64,000 nt of DNA from Phoronis australis (Eukaryota; Phoronida; Phoronidae). A program made the position numbers and the translations under genes. Shown piece after piece: positions 57,601 to 62,590 of the stretch; position 1 is the stretch's first letter, and each line of letters opens with the position of its first letter. Below the pieces are notes generated by a model. It had not been told where the DNA came from. It searched no databases and saw nothing but the letters and a program-made list of their open reading frames with translations. The stretch is from the NCBI GenBank assembly GCA_002633005.1, contig NMRA01000077.1:124001-188000 (forward strand), read 5' to 3'.

Positions 57601-60408
57601 TTCGTTGTTGAATTGGTCTTAATTTGGTCCGTGCTCAGATTTGAACTGGACCTGGGATGCACTGGCAGTTGATTACTGATTGAAGCTAGGCTCTGTAAAA
57701 GGCTCAACAATAGCAAACTGTCAGTTCTTTGAAAGTGCTTCACTTACAGGAGCATGGGCCTAATGTGTATATGTTTGTATGTATTATGTTGTATGTTATC
57801 TTGCGTGGGCATTTGTCTAGCTTCATCCAAAAACACAGAAGGAAACCTGGTGAAAAAAAACTTTTTTGAAACTAGCTGTAAAAATTTTTGTTCCGAAATA
57901 TTGGCCTGTTCTGGTTTCGATGTAAGGACATTTTGTTTCCTTTTTTTTTCTTTGAAAGCTACTATAGGTTTTGCCTTATCGCCCTATTACCAGGATATTA
58001 ACATGTAGTGAATGTTGTTCACAGGGTAGCCTGGTGGAAAACGCTATTCGAAAGTATGGAGACAAAGAAATCAGTTGGTCGACCCAGGGTATGATGAGAT
58101 TCACCCCTGATGCCATGAGAAGACTGTTTTTACCTACACTAGACCGTATTAAACAGGCCATTGGAGATGTGTTGAATAATCCTGCTGTAAAGGGTACGTG
58201 TCCAGTTTACACTAACAACAATGCTTATTAGATATAGTAAATATAGACGCTGATGTTGGCTTATAGTGAATAAATTAATACAGAAAAATCAGGAGCCTCA
58301 ACTGGACATCGAACCACAGGCTTCTAAATTGCTGGTCTACTGCTCTTACCACTGAGCTACTGAGGACCTGTAATGGGATACTAAAATAACACACATTTGA
58401 CTTACATAGTAAGCAGAGTTTGAATTTGATTATCAAAATCCTGCACCCAACACCACTAGGGGGCTAAAGGATGTGTGACCTTCATGTAATATTGAAACAC
58501 TCACATTGACATAAACCTCCAAGTATGATGCACGATTCCAAAGTACTAGTATTTTGGTGTCCACTACTTGACTAGAGCTCTTGTGTACCTGAAGCATGTG
58601 CTTGTACTGTGAATTTTGTTCTGTTGTTGCCACAAAAACACATTTAAGTTTGAACACTGCATTTAATTATTCATTCCAACATTTCTATTATTAAAATCTC
58701 TTTGTCTATTATTTACATCAACCTCTTGTCTATTTACACTGTCACAATGTTTCGGTCGGTTTATTCTCTGACCATTGTCAGGTGTCCCAGCGTTCTTAGA
58801 AGAACGAGCACGGATATGTGGTGTGATGTTTTTGTCCGAGGCAGGATTTGAACTCATGACTTCTGAAACTACATATAATTCAATTCCAGCACCTTAACCA
58901 CTACACCACGAAGTCATCGATTTACTTAGGGGGAGTTTTATCATACTTAAACATTCCTAAGTAGACTGACCAAAACGTTGTGACAATTTAAATAGACAAG
59001 AGGTCGGCGTAAATAGACCAAGAGATTTTGATAATAGTAACACGCCACCACTTCAGGGTGGTTGTAGGAAGTCATCATTCCAACATTGTAATTGATGTCA
59101 TTCCATGATGTTTGTTTCAGATGTCAAGTTTATGTTCCTTGTTGGAGGGTTTGCTGAGTCTCCCATCCTTCAACATGATCTGAAGCAGGAGTTTGGTCAC
59201 TTGTTACGCATAATCATACCACAAGATGTCTCTCAGACTATTCTCAAAGGTAACGCACATGCAGACTGTTTGATTTTGAACTCCTGGGCGAGATGCCTTC
59301 TCCTCTGTCTGATTGGGTTTTTGTGTTCGACTGATGGCTCGGTGGACTAGAGGGTCTGCACGGTTAGCAGAAGGTCCCGGGTTCAGTTATCTTTTCAGAC
59401 TGATATTTATTAGTTCATGTGATGTGGCCACAGGTGCCGTGCTGAAAAGACTTTAAAATGTTTGCAATGCAGTACATTTCCTTGCCGGTTTATAAATTAC
59501 TTAACTACAACTGTTAATGTGAAGCTGAATAATAATCAATGTCAAACGTTTCTTATAACACTGTTCCATTTCCGAAAAAGCACCCGTGGGCACTTTCTGC
59601 TGGTGAGCGCTGTCTGAAATCCCTGGTACAATGTAGATTTGGCATTTTCCATTTTCTCATACTTGGATAATTTCTTTCATTAGGGTCATGTAAACAAGGT
59701 TTTTCCAGGACTCTCGTGTTATTGAGCGGGGTTATTTTTAGTGTCACATGTTTTATTTTTGTCATTTCAAGGCCATATCAAAATGGTACCAAGTACAAGA
59801 ACTTTGCGACAGCAGTTCCATTATGTTGTAATAATTTTCAATCAATTTCTTACTTGTAACAATTCTTACCCAGCATTTACTATTTGTGTTAATTCTTATA
59901 TGTTGTAATAATTTTCAATCTTCCCTCAGGTGCTGTGCTATTTGGCTTGGATCCAACTGTGGTCACCGTGAGGCGTTGTAGGATGACATATGGCGTGGGT
60001 GTCCTGAATCGTTTCGTCGCCTCCAAACATCCCAACGAGAAACGCATCAGTAAAGACGGTCACGAATGGTGCACAGATGTCTTCGACAAATTTGTCTCTG
60101 TCGACCAATCAGTTGCTCTTGGGGACACAGTTCTACGGAGTTACACCCCAGCAAAACCGGGTCAGAAGAATTCGATCATCAATGTCTACTGTTCAGAAAG
60201 AAACGACGTGAGATTTATCACTGACCAGGGTGTGAAAAAATGTGGCACACTCTGTTTGGACTTGTCTGACATTCAGTACCAGGCACTGCCAAAACGCCGA
60301 GAGATTCAAACACGGATGACATTTGGAGACACAGAGATTAAGGTTTCGTCGCTAGATGTCGCCACAGGGAAATGCGTAAAAGCCTCTATAGACTTCTTGA
60401 ATAAGTAA
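17119..60408 (+). CDS. HSPA12: Giant HSPA12-type Hsp70-like protein, 18-exon CDS (gene-level entry)
   Basis: The product is an Hsp70-superfamily ATPase of the HSPA12 branch. This branch keeps the actin/Hsp70 nucleotide-binding fold but lacks the canonical substrate-binding domain. Eighteen exons join with consistent phases and no internal stop (7,665 nt, 2,554 aa). Residues about 1932-2554 (623 aa) match vertebrate HSPA12A/B from the first phosphate motif to the end. Residues 1-1921 are an acidic, Ser-rich, probably disordered extension with two Lys-rich basic clusters (143-157 and about 1588-1620). Vertebrate members have roughly 50-60 residues in that position. The ATPase exons are certain. 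Joining them to the tail rests on phase agreement across eight successive junctions and on the absence of any other terminal exon. A shorter transcript starting inside the tail is possible. If the second copy of exon 4 (32774-32851) is real, the protein gains 26 residues. Confidence 0.8.
19561..20500 (+). repeat. HSPA12: Degenerate 13-residue (39-bp) coding repeat in exon 1
   Basis: Residues about 815-1125 contain successive 13-residue units, for example [52 protein letters not shown] and later [26 protein letters not shown]. The pattern is roughly (V/I)-V-E-P-C-P-E-x-x-x-P-x-E. Some units carry insertions. The DNA units have diverged far more than the protein pattern. Confidence 0.75.
23548..23630. 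mobile_element. 83-bp element with 30-bp inverted termini
   Basis: ACAGGGG..GAGAATCAGTTT on the left and AAACTGGTTCTC..CCCCTGT on the right are 30-nt imperfect inverted repeats around about 23 nt. The inner arm is shared with the hairpin at 10195-10246. Probably a tiny MITE. Confidence 0.5.
23690..25168. repeat. 1.45-kb duplicated segment, copy 1
   Basis: Nearly identical along its length to 25467-26913. It ends one base before the N at 25169. It contains a 19-bp repeat (GAGTTGCACCCTTAAAGTC) in four copies at about 24043-24119, against two in the other copy, and a diverged relative of the 6860-7255 repeat. Confidence 0.85.
25169..25169. other. Ambiguous base N at edge of duplicated segment
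   Basis: A single N immediately after duplicated copy 1; likely a contig join. Confidence 0.7.
25467..26913. repeat. 1.45-kb duplicated segment, copy 2
   Basis: The second copy of 23690-25168, with scattered substitutions and two fewer 19-bp units. It is preceded by about 300 bp rich in TCATCATCG-type triplets (25170-25466) that is not found before copy 1. The small ORF it shares with copy 1 differs at several codons, all the differences I noticed being replacements, which argues against coding. Confidence 0.85.
30208..30320 (+). CDS. HSPA12: Coding exon 2
   Basis: The acceptor is TGTTATGCAG|GTGACG and the donor TTCAG|GTTAGA. The exon starts in phase 1, which completes the split Gly codon left by exon 1, and ends in phase 0. 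It encodes residues 1498-1535, a polar Gln/Glu/Ser/Thr-rich segment with no recognisable motif ([18 protein letters not shown] and following). It is assigned by the exact phase match across the 8.6-kb intron 1 and by its acidic, polar composition, which matches the flanking exons. Confidence 0.75.
30790..31107 (+). CDS. HSPA12: Coding exon 3: Lys/Glu-rich segment
   Basis: Phase 0 at both ends (acceptor CGAACAG|GTTATGG, donor GTAGAG|GTAAGA). It encodes residues 1536-1641. The second codon is an ATG in good context (GTTATGGAA), so a shorter isoform could start here. The middle is a dense lysine/glutamate block (about residues 1588-1620, with runs such as [18 protein letters not shown]) that reads as a charged single alpha helix or a nuclear/nucleolar basic signal. 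The last 16 codons are repeated, diverged and in frame 195 bp downstream inside the intron, and the frame stays open to there (see findings). Confidence 0.85.
31370..32765. repeat. 1.4-kb duplicated segment with exon 4, copy 1
   Basis: 1,396 bp, almost identical to 32767-34161, beginning ATTTCAGGTGCC and ending GGTAATTGTA directly before the N. It carries exon 4 and most of the following intron. Differences from copy 2 include a small indel near 31610 and a 12-14 bp change near 32120. Confidence 0.9.
31377..31454 (+). CDS. HSPA12: Coding exon 4 (26 codons), first copy
   Basis: A symmetrical phase-0 exon of 78 bp (acceptor AATTTCAG|GTGCCT, donor CATCAG|GTTTGA) encoding a Gln/Glu/Ser-rich peptide beginning [16 protein letters not shown], residues 1642-1667. 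It lies seven bases inside the start of a 1.4-kb segment present twice in the assembly, so a second copy occurs at 32774-32851. Confidence 0.75.
32766..32766. other. Ambiguous base N exactly between the two 1.4-kb copies
   Basis: A single N separating the duplicated segments; likely a contig join. Confidence 0.75.
32767..34161. repeat. 1.4-kb duplicated segment with exon 4, copy 2
   Basis: 1,395 bp, the partner of 31370-32765. It begins on the base right after the N at 32766. Junction geometry (copy 1 end, N, copy 2 start) is what two unmerged overlapping contig ends would give. Confidence 0.9.
32774..32851 (+). CDS. HSPA12: Second copy of coding exon 4 (real duplicate or assembly artefact)
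   Basis: This is 78 bp with the same splice sites and the same 26-residue translation as 31377-31454; the only coding difference seen is synonymous (CAA to CAG). Because the exon is phase 0 at both ends, including it would add 26 residues without shifting the frame. It starts eight bases after the single N at 32766, which is exactly where the duplicated segment begins, so an unmerged contig overlap is the simpler explanation. Confidence 0.4.
34222..34465 (+). CDS. HSPA12: Coding exon 5: Pro/Gln/Glu-rich segment
   Basis: The acceptor is TTCACAG|GTTGCT and the donor TTTGAAG|GTAAAT. It enters in phase 0 and leaves in phase 1. It encodes residues 1668-1748, rich in Glu, Gln and Pro (for example [14 protein letters not shown]), ending in an acidic stretch, and is predicted to be disordered. 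No domain is recognised. It changes the exon series from phase 0 to the phase-1 rhythm kept through exons 6-9. Confidence 0.8.
37734..38303. repeat. Hairpin-headed dispersed repeat, copy A
   Basis: Starts with a perfect 11-bp stem CGCCCACATAT / ATATGTGGGCG (37734-37763) and continues with blocks shared with 40574-41830 and 51075-52560, for example CCCCTAGTGG, TCTGTACCTTCAAAGGTCCT, AAATTTGGTAAATAG and CACCATCTAGTGGCCATTTT. Unknown class; no coding frame. Confidence 0.65.
38304..38539. mobile_element. Mariner-like MITE, 236 bp
   Basis: Ends CAGTAAAAT and ATTTTACCA inside a TA dinucleotide on both sides (38302-38303, 38540-38541). The interior right portion (TTTCACTTG, CCATA and AGTCCTAAA) matches 45125-45354. 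TA duplication plus CAGT termini fit Tc1/mariner. No transposase. Confidence 0.55.
39335..39454 (+). CDS. HSPA12: Coding exon 6
   Basis: A symmetrical phase-1 exon of 120 bp (acceptor GTTGTGCAG|GCTGG, donor GCTG|GTACTG), residues 1749-1788. The peptide contains [14 protein letters not shown] and [14 protein letters not shown]. No known motif is recognised. As a phase 1-1 cassette it could be skipped without a frameshift. Confidence 0.75.
39976..40236 (+). CDS. HSPA12: Coding exon 7
   Basis: A symmetrical phase-1 exon of 261 bp (acceptor GTACCAG|GTCAGG, donor CTTG|GTGTGT), residues 1789-1875. The first half is acidic ([17 protein letters not shown]); the second is Ser/Pro-rich ([13 protein letters not shown]) and recalls the Ser/Pro tail that precedes the ATPase domain in vertebrate HSPA12A, although the match is too short to prove homology. 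It contains possible proline-directed phosphorylation sites. Confidence 0.8.
40574..41830. repeat. Hairpin-headed dispersed repeat, copy B (with internal reiteration)
   Basis: Begins with the GCGCCCACATAT hairpin and then repeats an internal module several times: a CTAGTGGCAGTTTTAG-like block, TGTATCTTCAAAGGTCCTC, AAATTTGGCACATAG, CATCTAGTGGCCATTTTT and TTTGGCGTCCG. Multiple CTAGTGG blocks resemble the CTCF core (see findings). Confidence 0.65.
42702..42831. repeat. 26-bp tandem repeat, 5 copies
   Basis: Unit TGTCACATCAAGTCATCCTC plus ATACAA, five copies, the last ending in a variant base. Confidence 0.9.
43789..43926 (+). CDS. HSPA12: Coding exon 8: Ser/Pro-rich linker before the ATPase
   Basis: A symmetrical phase-1 exon of 138 bp (acceptor TCTTGCAG|GTAGTG, donor ACAG|GTAAAG), residues 1876-1921. 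It encodes a Ser/Thr/Pro segment ([15 protein letters not shown]) followed by an acidic stretch ending SSVDSGTG. It directly precedes the ATPase exons and occupies the place of the short disordered tail of vertebrate HSPA12 proteins. Confidence 0.85.
43927..45768. other. Intron 8 (1.8 kb)
   Basis: Non-coding. It contains one mariner-like MITE (45125-45354). The remainder is unclassified AT-rich sequence. Confidence 0.6.
45125..45354. mobile_element. Mariner-like MITE, 230 bp
   Basis: Left end CGGTGGAATCTCACCAATTC and right end GGTGAGATTCTACTG are inverted repeats with two differences over 15 bp, flanked by TA on both sides (45123-45124, 45355-45356). It shares its 3' half with 38304-38539. 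Confidence 0.65.
45769..45909 (+). CDS. HSPA12: Coding exon 9: HSPA12 ATPase start, phosphate-1 motif
   Basis: Acceptor GTTTCAG|GTTCCG and donor CCTG|GTCAGT, phase 1-1, residues 1922-1968. It encodes [18 protein letters not shown], the family's phosphate-1 loop (Asp1938-Phe-Gly-Thr-Thr), then a segment ending [11 protein letters not shown], all hallmark HSPA12A/B sequence. Canonical Hsp70 has IDLGTTYS here. The binding Asp, Gly and Thr residues are intact, so nucleotide binding is expected. Confidence 0.96.
46710..46873 (+). CDS. HSPA12: Coding exon 10: ATPase subdomain I
   Basis: Acceptor CATTTCAG|GTGTAA and donor AATGCT|GTAGGA, entering phase 1 and leaving phase 0, residues 1969-2023. It contains [19 protein letters not shown], then [12 protein letters not shown] and WLYFEKFKM, which align block by block with vertebrate HSPA12. 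The FEKFKM segment occupies the region of the catalytic lysine loop of Hsp70 proteins; assigning a specific lysine would need a structure-based alignment. Confidence 0.95.
47558..47779 (+). CDS. HSPA12: Coding exon 11: ATPase
   Basis: A phase 0-0 exon of 222 bp (acceptor TTCTTCAG|GATCTT, donor TATCAA|GTAGGG), residues 2024-2097. Characteristic HSPA12 blocks are [15 protein letters not shown] and [20 protein letters not shown]. The VPAIW block is the family's version of the conserved TVPA strand that precedes the ATPase crossover in Hsp70 proteins. Confidence 0.95.
48812..49007 (+). CDS. HSPA12: Coding exon 12: ATPase, EPEAAS motif
   Basis: Acceptor ATCCTAG|GCTGGC and donor CATGAAG|GTATGG, entering phase 0 and leaving phase 1, residues 2098-2162. 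[21 protein letters not shown]-type sequence is diagnostic of HSPA12 (the equivalent of the NEPTAAA helix of Hsp70). The exon then runs into a Pro/Lys-rich, poorly conserved loop ([14 protein letters not shown]), a position that also varies between vertebrate HSPA12A and HSPA12B. Confidence 0.94.
49509..49552. repeat. Imperfect hairpin
   Basis: GGAACAATTGTCACGCTG and CAGCGTGAATTGTTCC pair with a bulge around a loop of about 10 nt. In intron 12. Confidence 0.5.
51011..53049. repeat. 2-kb composite between mariner-like inverted termini
   Basis: CAGTAAAAATCTCACCAATT at 51011 and AATTGGTGAGATTTTACCG ending at 53049 are inverted copies of the termini of the MITE at 45125. Between them lies dispersed repeat copy C and the 52645-52860 repeat. 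It could be one larger element or two partial MITEs. Confidence 0.4.
51075..52560. repeat. Hairpin-headed dispersed repeat, copy C (diverged)
   Basis: Starts with a GCACCCACACATAT / ATATGTGTGCGTGGGTGC hairpin, then GTATCTCGTTAACCCCTTGC, GATTTGGCATATATG and CCCCTAGTGG blocks corresponding to copy B. It decays toward its 3' side, and its end is approximate. Confidence 0.55.
53597..53665 (+). CDS. HSPA12: Coding exon 13 (23 codons)
   Basis: A short phase 1-1 exon (acceptor GTTAACAG|ACCGC, donor GTCAAAG|GTATTC) encoding residues 2163-2185, [20 protein letters not shown] and three more residues. It falls in the variable insertion between EPEAAS and the phosphate-2 motif. It is assigned by phase, by splice sites and because it bridges exons 12 and 14. 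The peptide itself is not strongly conserved, so this is the least certain ATPase exon. Confidence 0.75.
54672..55266. repeat. 16-bp satellite array, about 37 perfect copies
   Basis: CACAGTATGGCCAATA repeated head to tail with no visible variation for 595 bp, in intron 13. Each unit holds a CCAAT pentamer. All six frames stay open, which gives spurious ORFs of about 200 codons on both strands. Perfect homogeneity implies very recent expansion, and the copy number in the assembly may be compressed. Confidence 0.97.
55423..55577. repeat. Tandem repeat (54/47/54 bp) carrying the exon 14 acceptor
   Basis: Three units, each starting GTGTGAGATAAGTAC and ending GTCCAATGTAG, run straight into exon 14, whose first bases GTGTG match the unit start. 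The two upstream copies offer decoy AG acceptors at 55475-55476 and 55522-55523. Confidence 0.9.
55578..55706 (+). CDS. HSPA12: Coding exon 14: phosphate-2 motif
   Basis: A phase 1-1 exon of 129 bp (acceptor CCAATGTAG|GTGTGC, donor GTTG|GTATGT), residues 2186-2228. It encodes [18 protein letters not shown], the second phosphate-binding loop (Asp2193, GGGT), then [16 protein letters not shown], the HSPA12 equivalent of the Hsp70 GGxxxG segment. Both its acceptor and its donor have extra tandem copies in the flanking introns (see findings); using any of them would bring in an immediate stop codon. Confidence 0.95.
55677..55905. repeat. Tandem repeat (80/87 bp) carrying the exon 14 donor
   Basis: The last 30 bases of exon 14 and about 50 bases of intron are repeated twice downstream (starts at 55757 and 55844), each beginning AAGGCAAC and holding a copy of the GTTG|GTATGT donor (GTTG|GTAAAT in the last). 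Confidence 0.9.
55972..56480. mobile_element. Foldback-like element with arms made of degenerate 20-22 bp repeats
   Basis: The left arm (about 55990-56155) reiterates units such as TCAAAACCAGATGGCC. The right arm (about 56262-56475) reiterates the reverse complement, GGCCATCATGTTTTGAAGTC. The outermost ends pair as CAACTATTGGTCAGACTTCA and the complement of TGAAGTCTGGCCAATTGTTG. The middle is unique. The architecture resembles Foldback/Galileo-type elements; no transposase is visible. Confidence 0.55.
57158..57360 (+). CDS. HSPA12: Coding exon 15: ATPase subdomain II
   Basis: Acceptor TCTTTCAG|GTGTTG and donor TACAAG|GTTGGT, entering phase 1 and leaving phase 0, residues 2229-2296. It contains [30 protein letters not shown] and [13 protein letters not shown], each closely matching vertebrate HSPA12A/B. 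It continues the domain directly from the phosphate-2 exon. Confidence 0.95.
57538..57650. repeat. 33-bp tandem repeat, about 3.5 copies
   Basis: Units built on GAACTGGTCTTAATTTGGTC, in intron 15, progressively diverged. Confidence 0.8.
58025..58193 (+). CDS. HSPA12: Coding exon 16: ATPase
   Basis: Acceptor GTTCACAG|GGTAGC and donor AAAGG|GTACGT, entering phase 0 and leaving phase 1, residues 2297-2352. It includes [19 protein letters not shown], characteristic of HSPA12, followed by a helix leading to the adenosine-binding strand. The donor was placed so that the junction with exon 17 reads [14 protein letters not shown], in agreement with the family. Confidence 0.94.
58293..58368 (-). repeat. 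tRNA-like sequence (SINE head or tRNA pseudogene)
   Basis: Read on the minus strand it contains an A-box-like TAGCTCAGTGGTAAGAGC and a B-box-like GGTTCGATGTCC at about the right distance, with a partly paired acceptor stem. The anticodon stem is imperfect, position 33 is C and the T loop has an extra base, so it is probably not a functional tRNA. Confidence 0.6.
58684..59074. mobile_element. Inserted element with 80-bp inverted termini and internal tRNA-like core
   Basis: Flanked by the 13-bp direct repeat TCATTCCAACATT (58671-58683 and 59075-59087). The left end and the reverse complement of about 58960-59042 align over some 80 bp with few differences (both contain AAAATCTCTT, ACCTCTTGTCTATTTA and TGTCACAA). 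The centre carries a minus-strand tRNA-like segment (about 58836-58916) with A-box TGGTGTAGTGGTTAAGGTG and B-box GAGTTCAAATCCTGC. Confidence 0.6.
59121..59249 (+). CDS. HSPA12: Coding exon 17: adenosine-binding motif
   Basis: A phase 1-1 exon of 129 bp (acceptor TTGTTTCAG|ATGTC, donor CTCAAAG|GTAACG), residues 2353-2395. [15 protein letters not shown] carries the Gly-Gly of the adenosine motif at about 2361-2362 (VLVGGSTR in canonical Hsp70), followed by [14 protein letters not shown]. These residues complete the nucleotide pocket built by exons 9 and 14. Confidence 0.95.
59331..59395 (+). repeat. tRNA-like sequence on + strand (SINE head candidate)
   Basis: A-box-like GATGGCTCGGTGGACTAGAG and a partial B-box GGGTTCAGTTATC, spaced as in tRNAs with a long variable arm. 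No convincing full cloverleaf. In intron 17. Confidence 0.45.
59930..60408 (+). CDS. HSPA12: Coding exon 18: C-terminal end and stop
   Basis: Acceptor CCCTCAG|GTGCTG, entering phase 1 and running to TAA at 60406-60408, residues 2396-2554. It begins [16 protein letters not shown] and includes [29 protein letters not shown], a [11 protein letters not shown] block and the terminal DFLNK. Vertebrate HSPA12A ends in the same way, so there is no C-terminal extension and no substrate-binding domain. Confidence 0.96.
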
Positions 60409-61765
60409 GGGTATACGGAAGTATGTTAATGTGCCAAATCAAAATTTGCGCTTTTTACACAGAGGGACAATGTTTTGTTAATGAATTGTTTAAGGCTGGA
60501 GCTAGTGTAAAATTTCCGCAATAATTGAATGTACAGAGAAAACAATATGTAGTTTTTCTATTATTTAGCATTGCAAGATAGCCACAAAAGGTATGCTGTA
60601 GTGTTACACACAGTCACAGTTCAGATTTGAATACATTTTTGTAACTGTGCTGCAATTTTATTGCTCACCTTATGGTTGAAGATCACCAATTCCGCATTAA
60701 GATTTTTTCAGCTTTTTCTGCCATAACCACTTGCCTTAACCACTTGACTTAAGTTTTGTTTTAAGTAATGCCCGTTTCACTGCCTTTACTTGCCATTATT
60801 CTGTTAAGGAAGTTTTTTTGCAGATACTTTTTGGTACTCGGGTTTTGCACTGCATGATTTTTTTGTTATATAGGGCTTGTTTCTGAGCTACTGTTGTGCC
60901 AAAGTTGAGCCCAGTTATAGGTGCTAGTTTTAGTTACAATTGTTCTGACTTGCCTCTCAAGCGGGGGTGGTAGGAAATTTTCTCATCGGTATTTCATGGT
61001 CACTGCTCACGAGGTATTTCTCAAACAGTAGGTTTTGGTTTTCTAGTCAAGAGTTATCCCTAGATGATTCCCTGCACCACAGTGACGGGACAGTGATAAA
61101 ATAGACTCCTAGTGTGGAGATGGTTGACTCCTCACTCAACCTTCAATTTGATCAGATAAGAGGATTTAGTCTCACTGACAATCAACTTGCCTCTGCTACT
61201 TCCCAGAGTAGCCAGATATAGTCACTATTGTATTGCTGTAAATGTTGTTGTAGTTAATTTACTATTCCATTAATAGCTGTACGAAAATAGTAAATAGCTC
61301 TTGGAGCAAGTCTTGGCCATGTCCTGTGACTCTTATCTACATTCTTGTGCCAACATATCACTTAATATTTGTCATATCCTTGTGTTTTATATTGCATGCC
61401 AAAGGCTTTGCTGCATTTTACTGTGTCTCTTGAGATTCATAATTATTACTATTGAAGCATTTATATAAGTACCATTAGTTATTCTGTTCCCAGCTACTAT
61501 AATTTTTACAATTGACTTGCCATGGTTATGCTTTACACAGCCGTATGTTAATATAAGCGGTTTACTAGTCTTGTTGTAAAGTTACTTTTTACAATTGACT
61601 CTTTATAGCTGTAGTTATAGTTCATGCTGCCATATCTTGTTTATTTTTGATGACAGTCATAATTAAGTGCATTTCTTCACAATTTGGTAATTATTCAGCA
61701 TTTCGTCACTGATTAGTGATTGCCGTAACTCAGTCCAATAAATACACTTCCATAGAATATTCTTG
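60409..61765 (+). other. HSPA12: 3' untranslated region of the HSPA12 gene
   Basis: About 1.35 kb of AT-rich non-coding sequence between the stop codon and the first convincing polyadenylation signal. It holds no ORF of note and no obvious repeat. The far boundary is inferred from the AATAAA at 61737 and the GT-rich sequence that follows. Confidence 0.65.
61737..61742 (+). promoter_or_regulatory. Polyadenylation signal AATAAA
   Basis: A canonical AATAAA hexamer followed 20-45 bases later by a GT/T-rich tract (TTGTGTCTGTGTTCCTTG), the usual arrangement for cleavage and polyadenylation. It is the best candidate downstream of the HSPA12 stop codon. Confidence 0.7.
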
Positions 61766-62122
61766 TGTCTGTGTTCCTTGTTTTCATGTTCAGGTGTGTT
61801 TTACCTGAAGTCTCAATTACAAATGTTCCCTTGGGCTACATTTTTGTTCCAACAACATCCAGTTCAGTGTTGTTTCGTTGATAAATTTCATTCTGGAGTT
61901 TTTCGCCTTGGTTATCAACCGCGGTAGCCATCTAAGGAAGATTTTTGACAAATTCAGTGGTTTGCAAACTGCACATGTGTTGCATATGTGTGTAGTCCAT
62001 TGAAATGACACAGACAAGTAGACTTGATGAAATCAATTTCGACCAAAAATAATTGTAAATTATGACCATATTAAGGGGTTCTAAGGGTATTTTGAATGTC
62101 AATTTTTCTCAAAGAGTTGTCG

Positions 62123-62162
62123 TACTTTTTAATGACACATTTTGATGTGTCATTAAAAAGTA
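62123..62162. repeat. Perfect 18-bp hairpin, 4-nt loop
   Basis: TACTTTTTAATGACACAT, loop TTTG, then its exact reverse complement. Lies about 400 bp downstream of the polyadenylation signal. No flanking repeat was identified. Confidence 0.85.
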
Positions 62163-62343
62163 TAATTCTTAAAAGTTAGTGACAATTATCCTTTGTGAAT
62201 AAATGAGAAATTAAGACGTCGCTTGAGTTATAGTCAGGTTTGTTGTGTAATTTTGTTGCAATTTTTTGGGCAAAATGGAAACTATACATTTTTGGAAACC
62301 TCATGGAGTGACAAATCAAAAAATAATTGATTCCATTTTTGGC

Positions 62344-62590
62344 GGCCATCTTGGATTTTCAAAAATGGCGCCGGTAAAAGGGATTTTGCCCAATATCTCC
62401 ACTTTTGGGTCACTTAGAATGTTGGTTTTTATGGCTACACCTACATTTCTCAGGTAAAGGAATTGGAAATTTTAATGTTAGAGCGCCATCTTGGATTTTT
62501 AAAAATGGCGCCCGAAAATACATTTTCCTGAGTAACTTTGCTCTTGGGTCAATTAGAATGTTAGTTTTAATGGCTGCACCCACATTTTTG
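62344..62590. repeat. 140-bp tandem repeat, 2 copies, with GCCATCTTGG blocks
   Basis: Two units offset by 140 bp share GCGCCATCTTGGATTTT-like, AAAAATGGCGCC and TTGGGTCA..TAGAATGTT blocks. Each has GCCATCTTGG (62345, 62485) and an opposed AAAAATGGCG. Likely part of an interspersed repeat. Confidence 0.65.

Noticed and set aside
58293-58368. Functional tRNA gene on the minus strand
   Set aside because: The anticodon stem mismatches, lack of U33 and an over-long T loop make a SINE head or pseudogene more likely.
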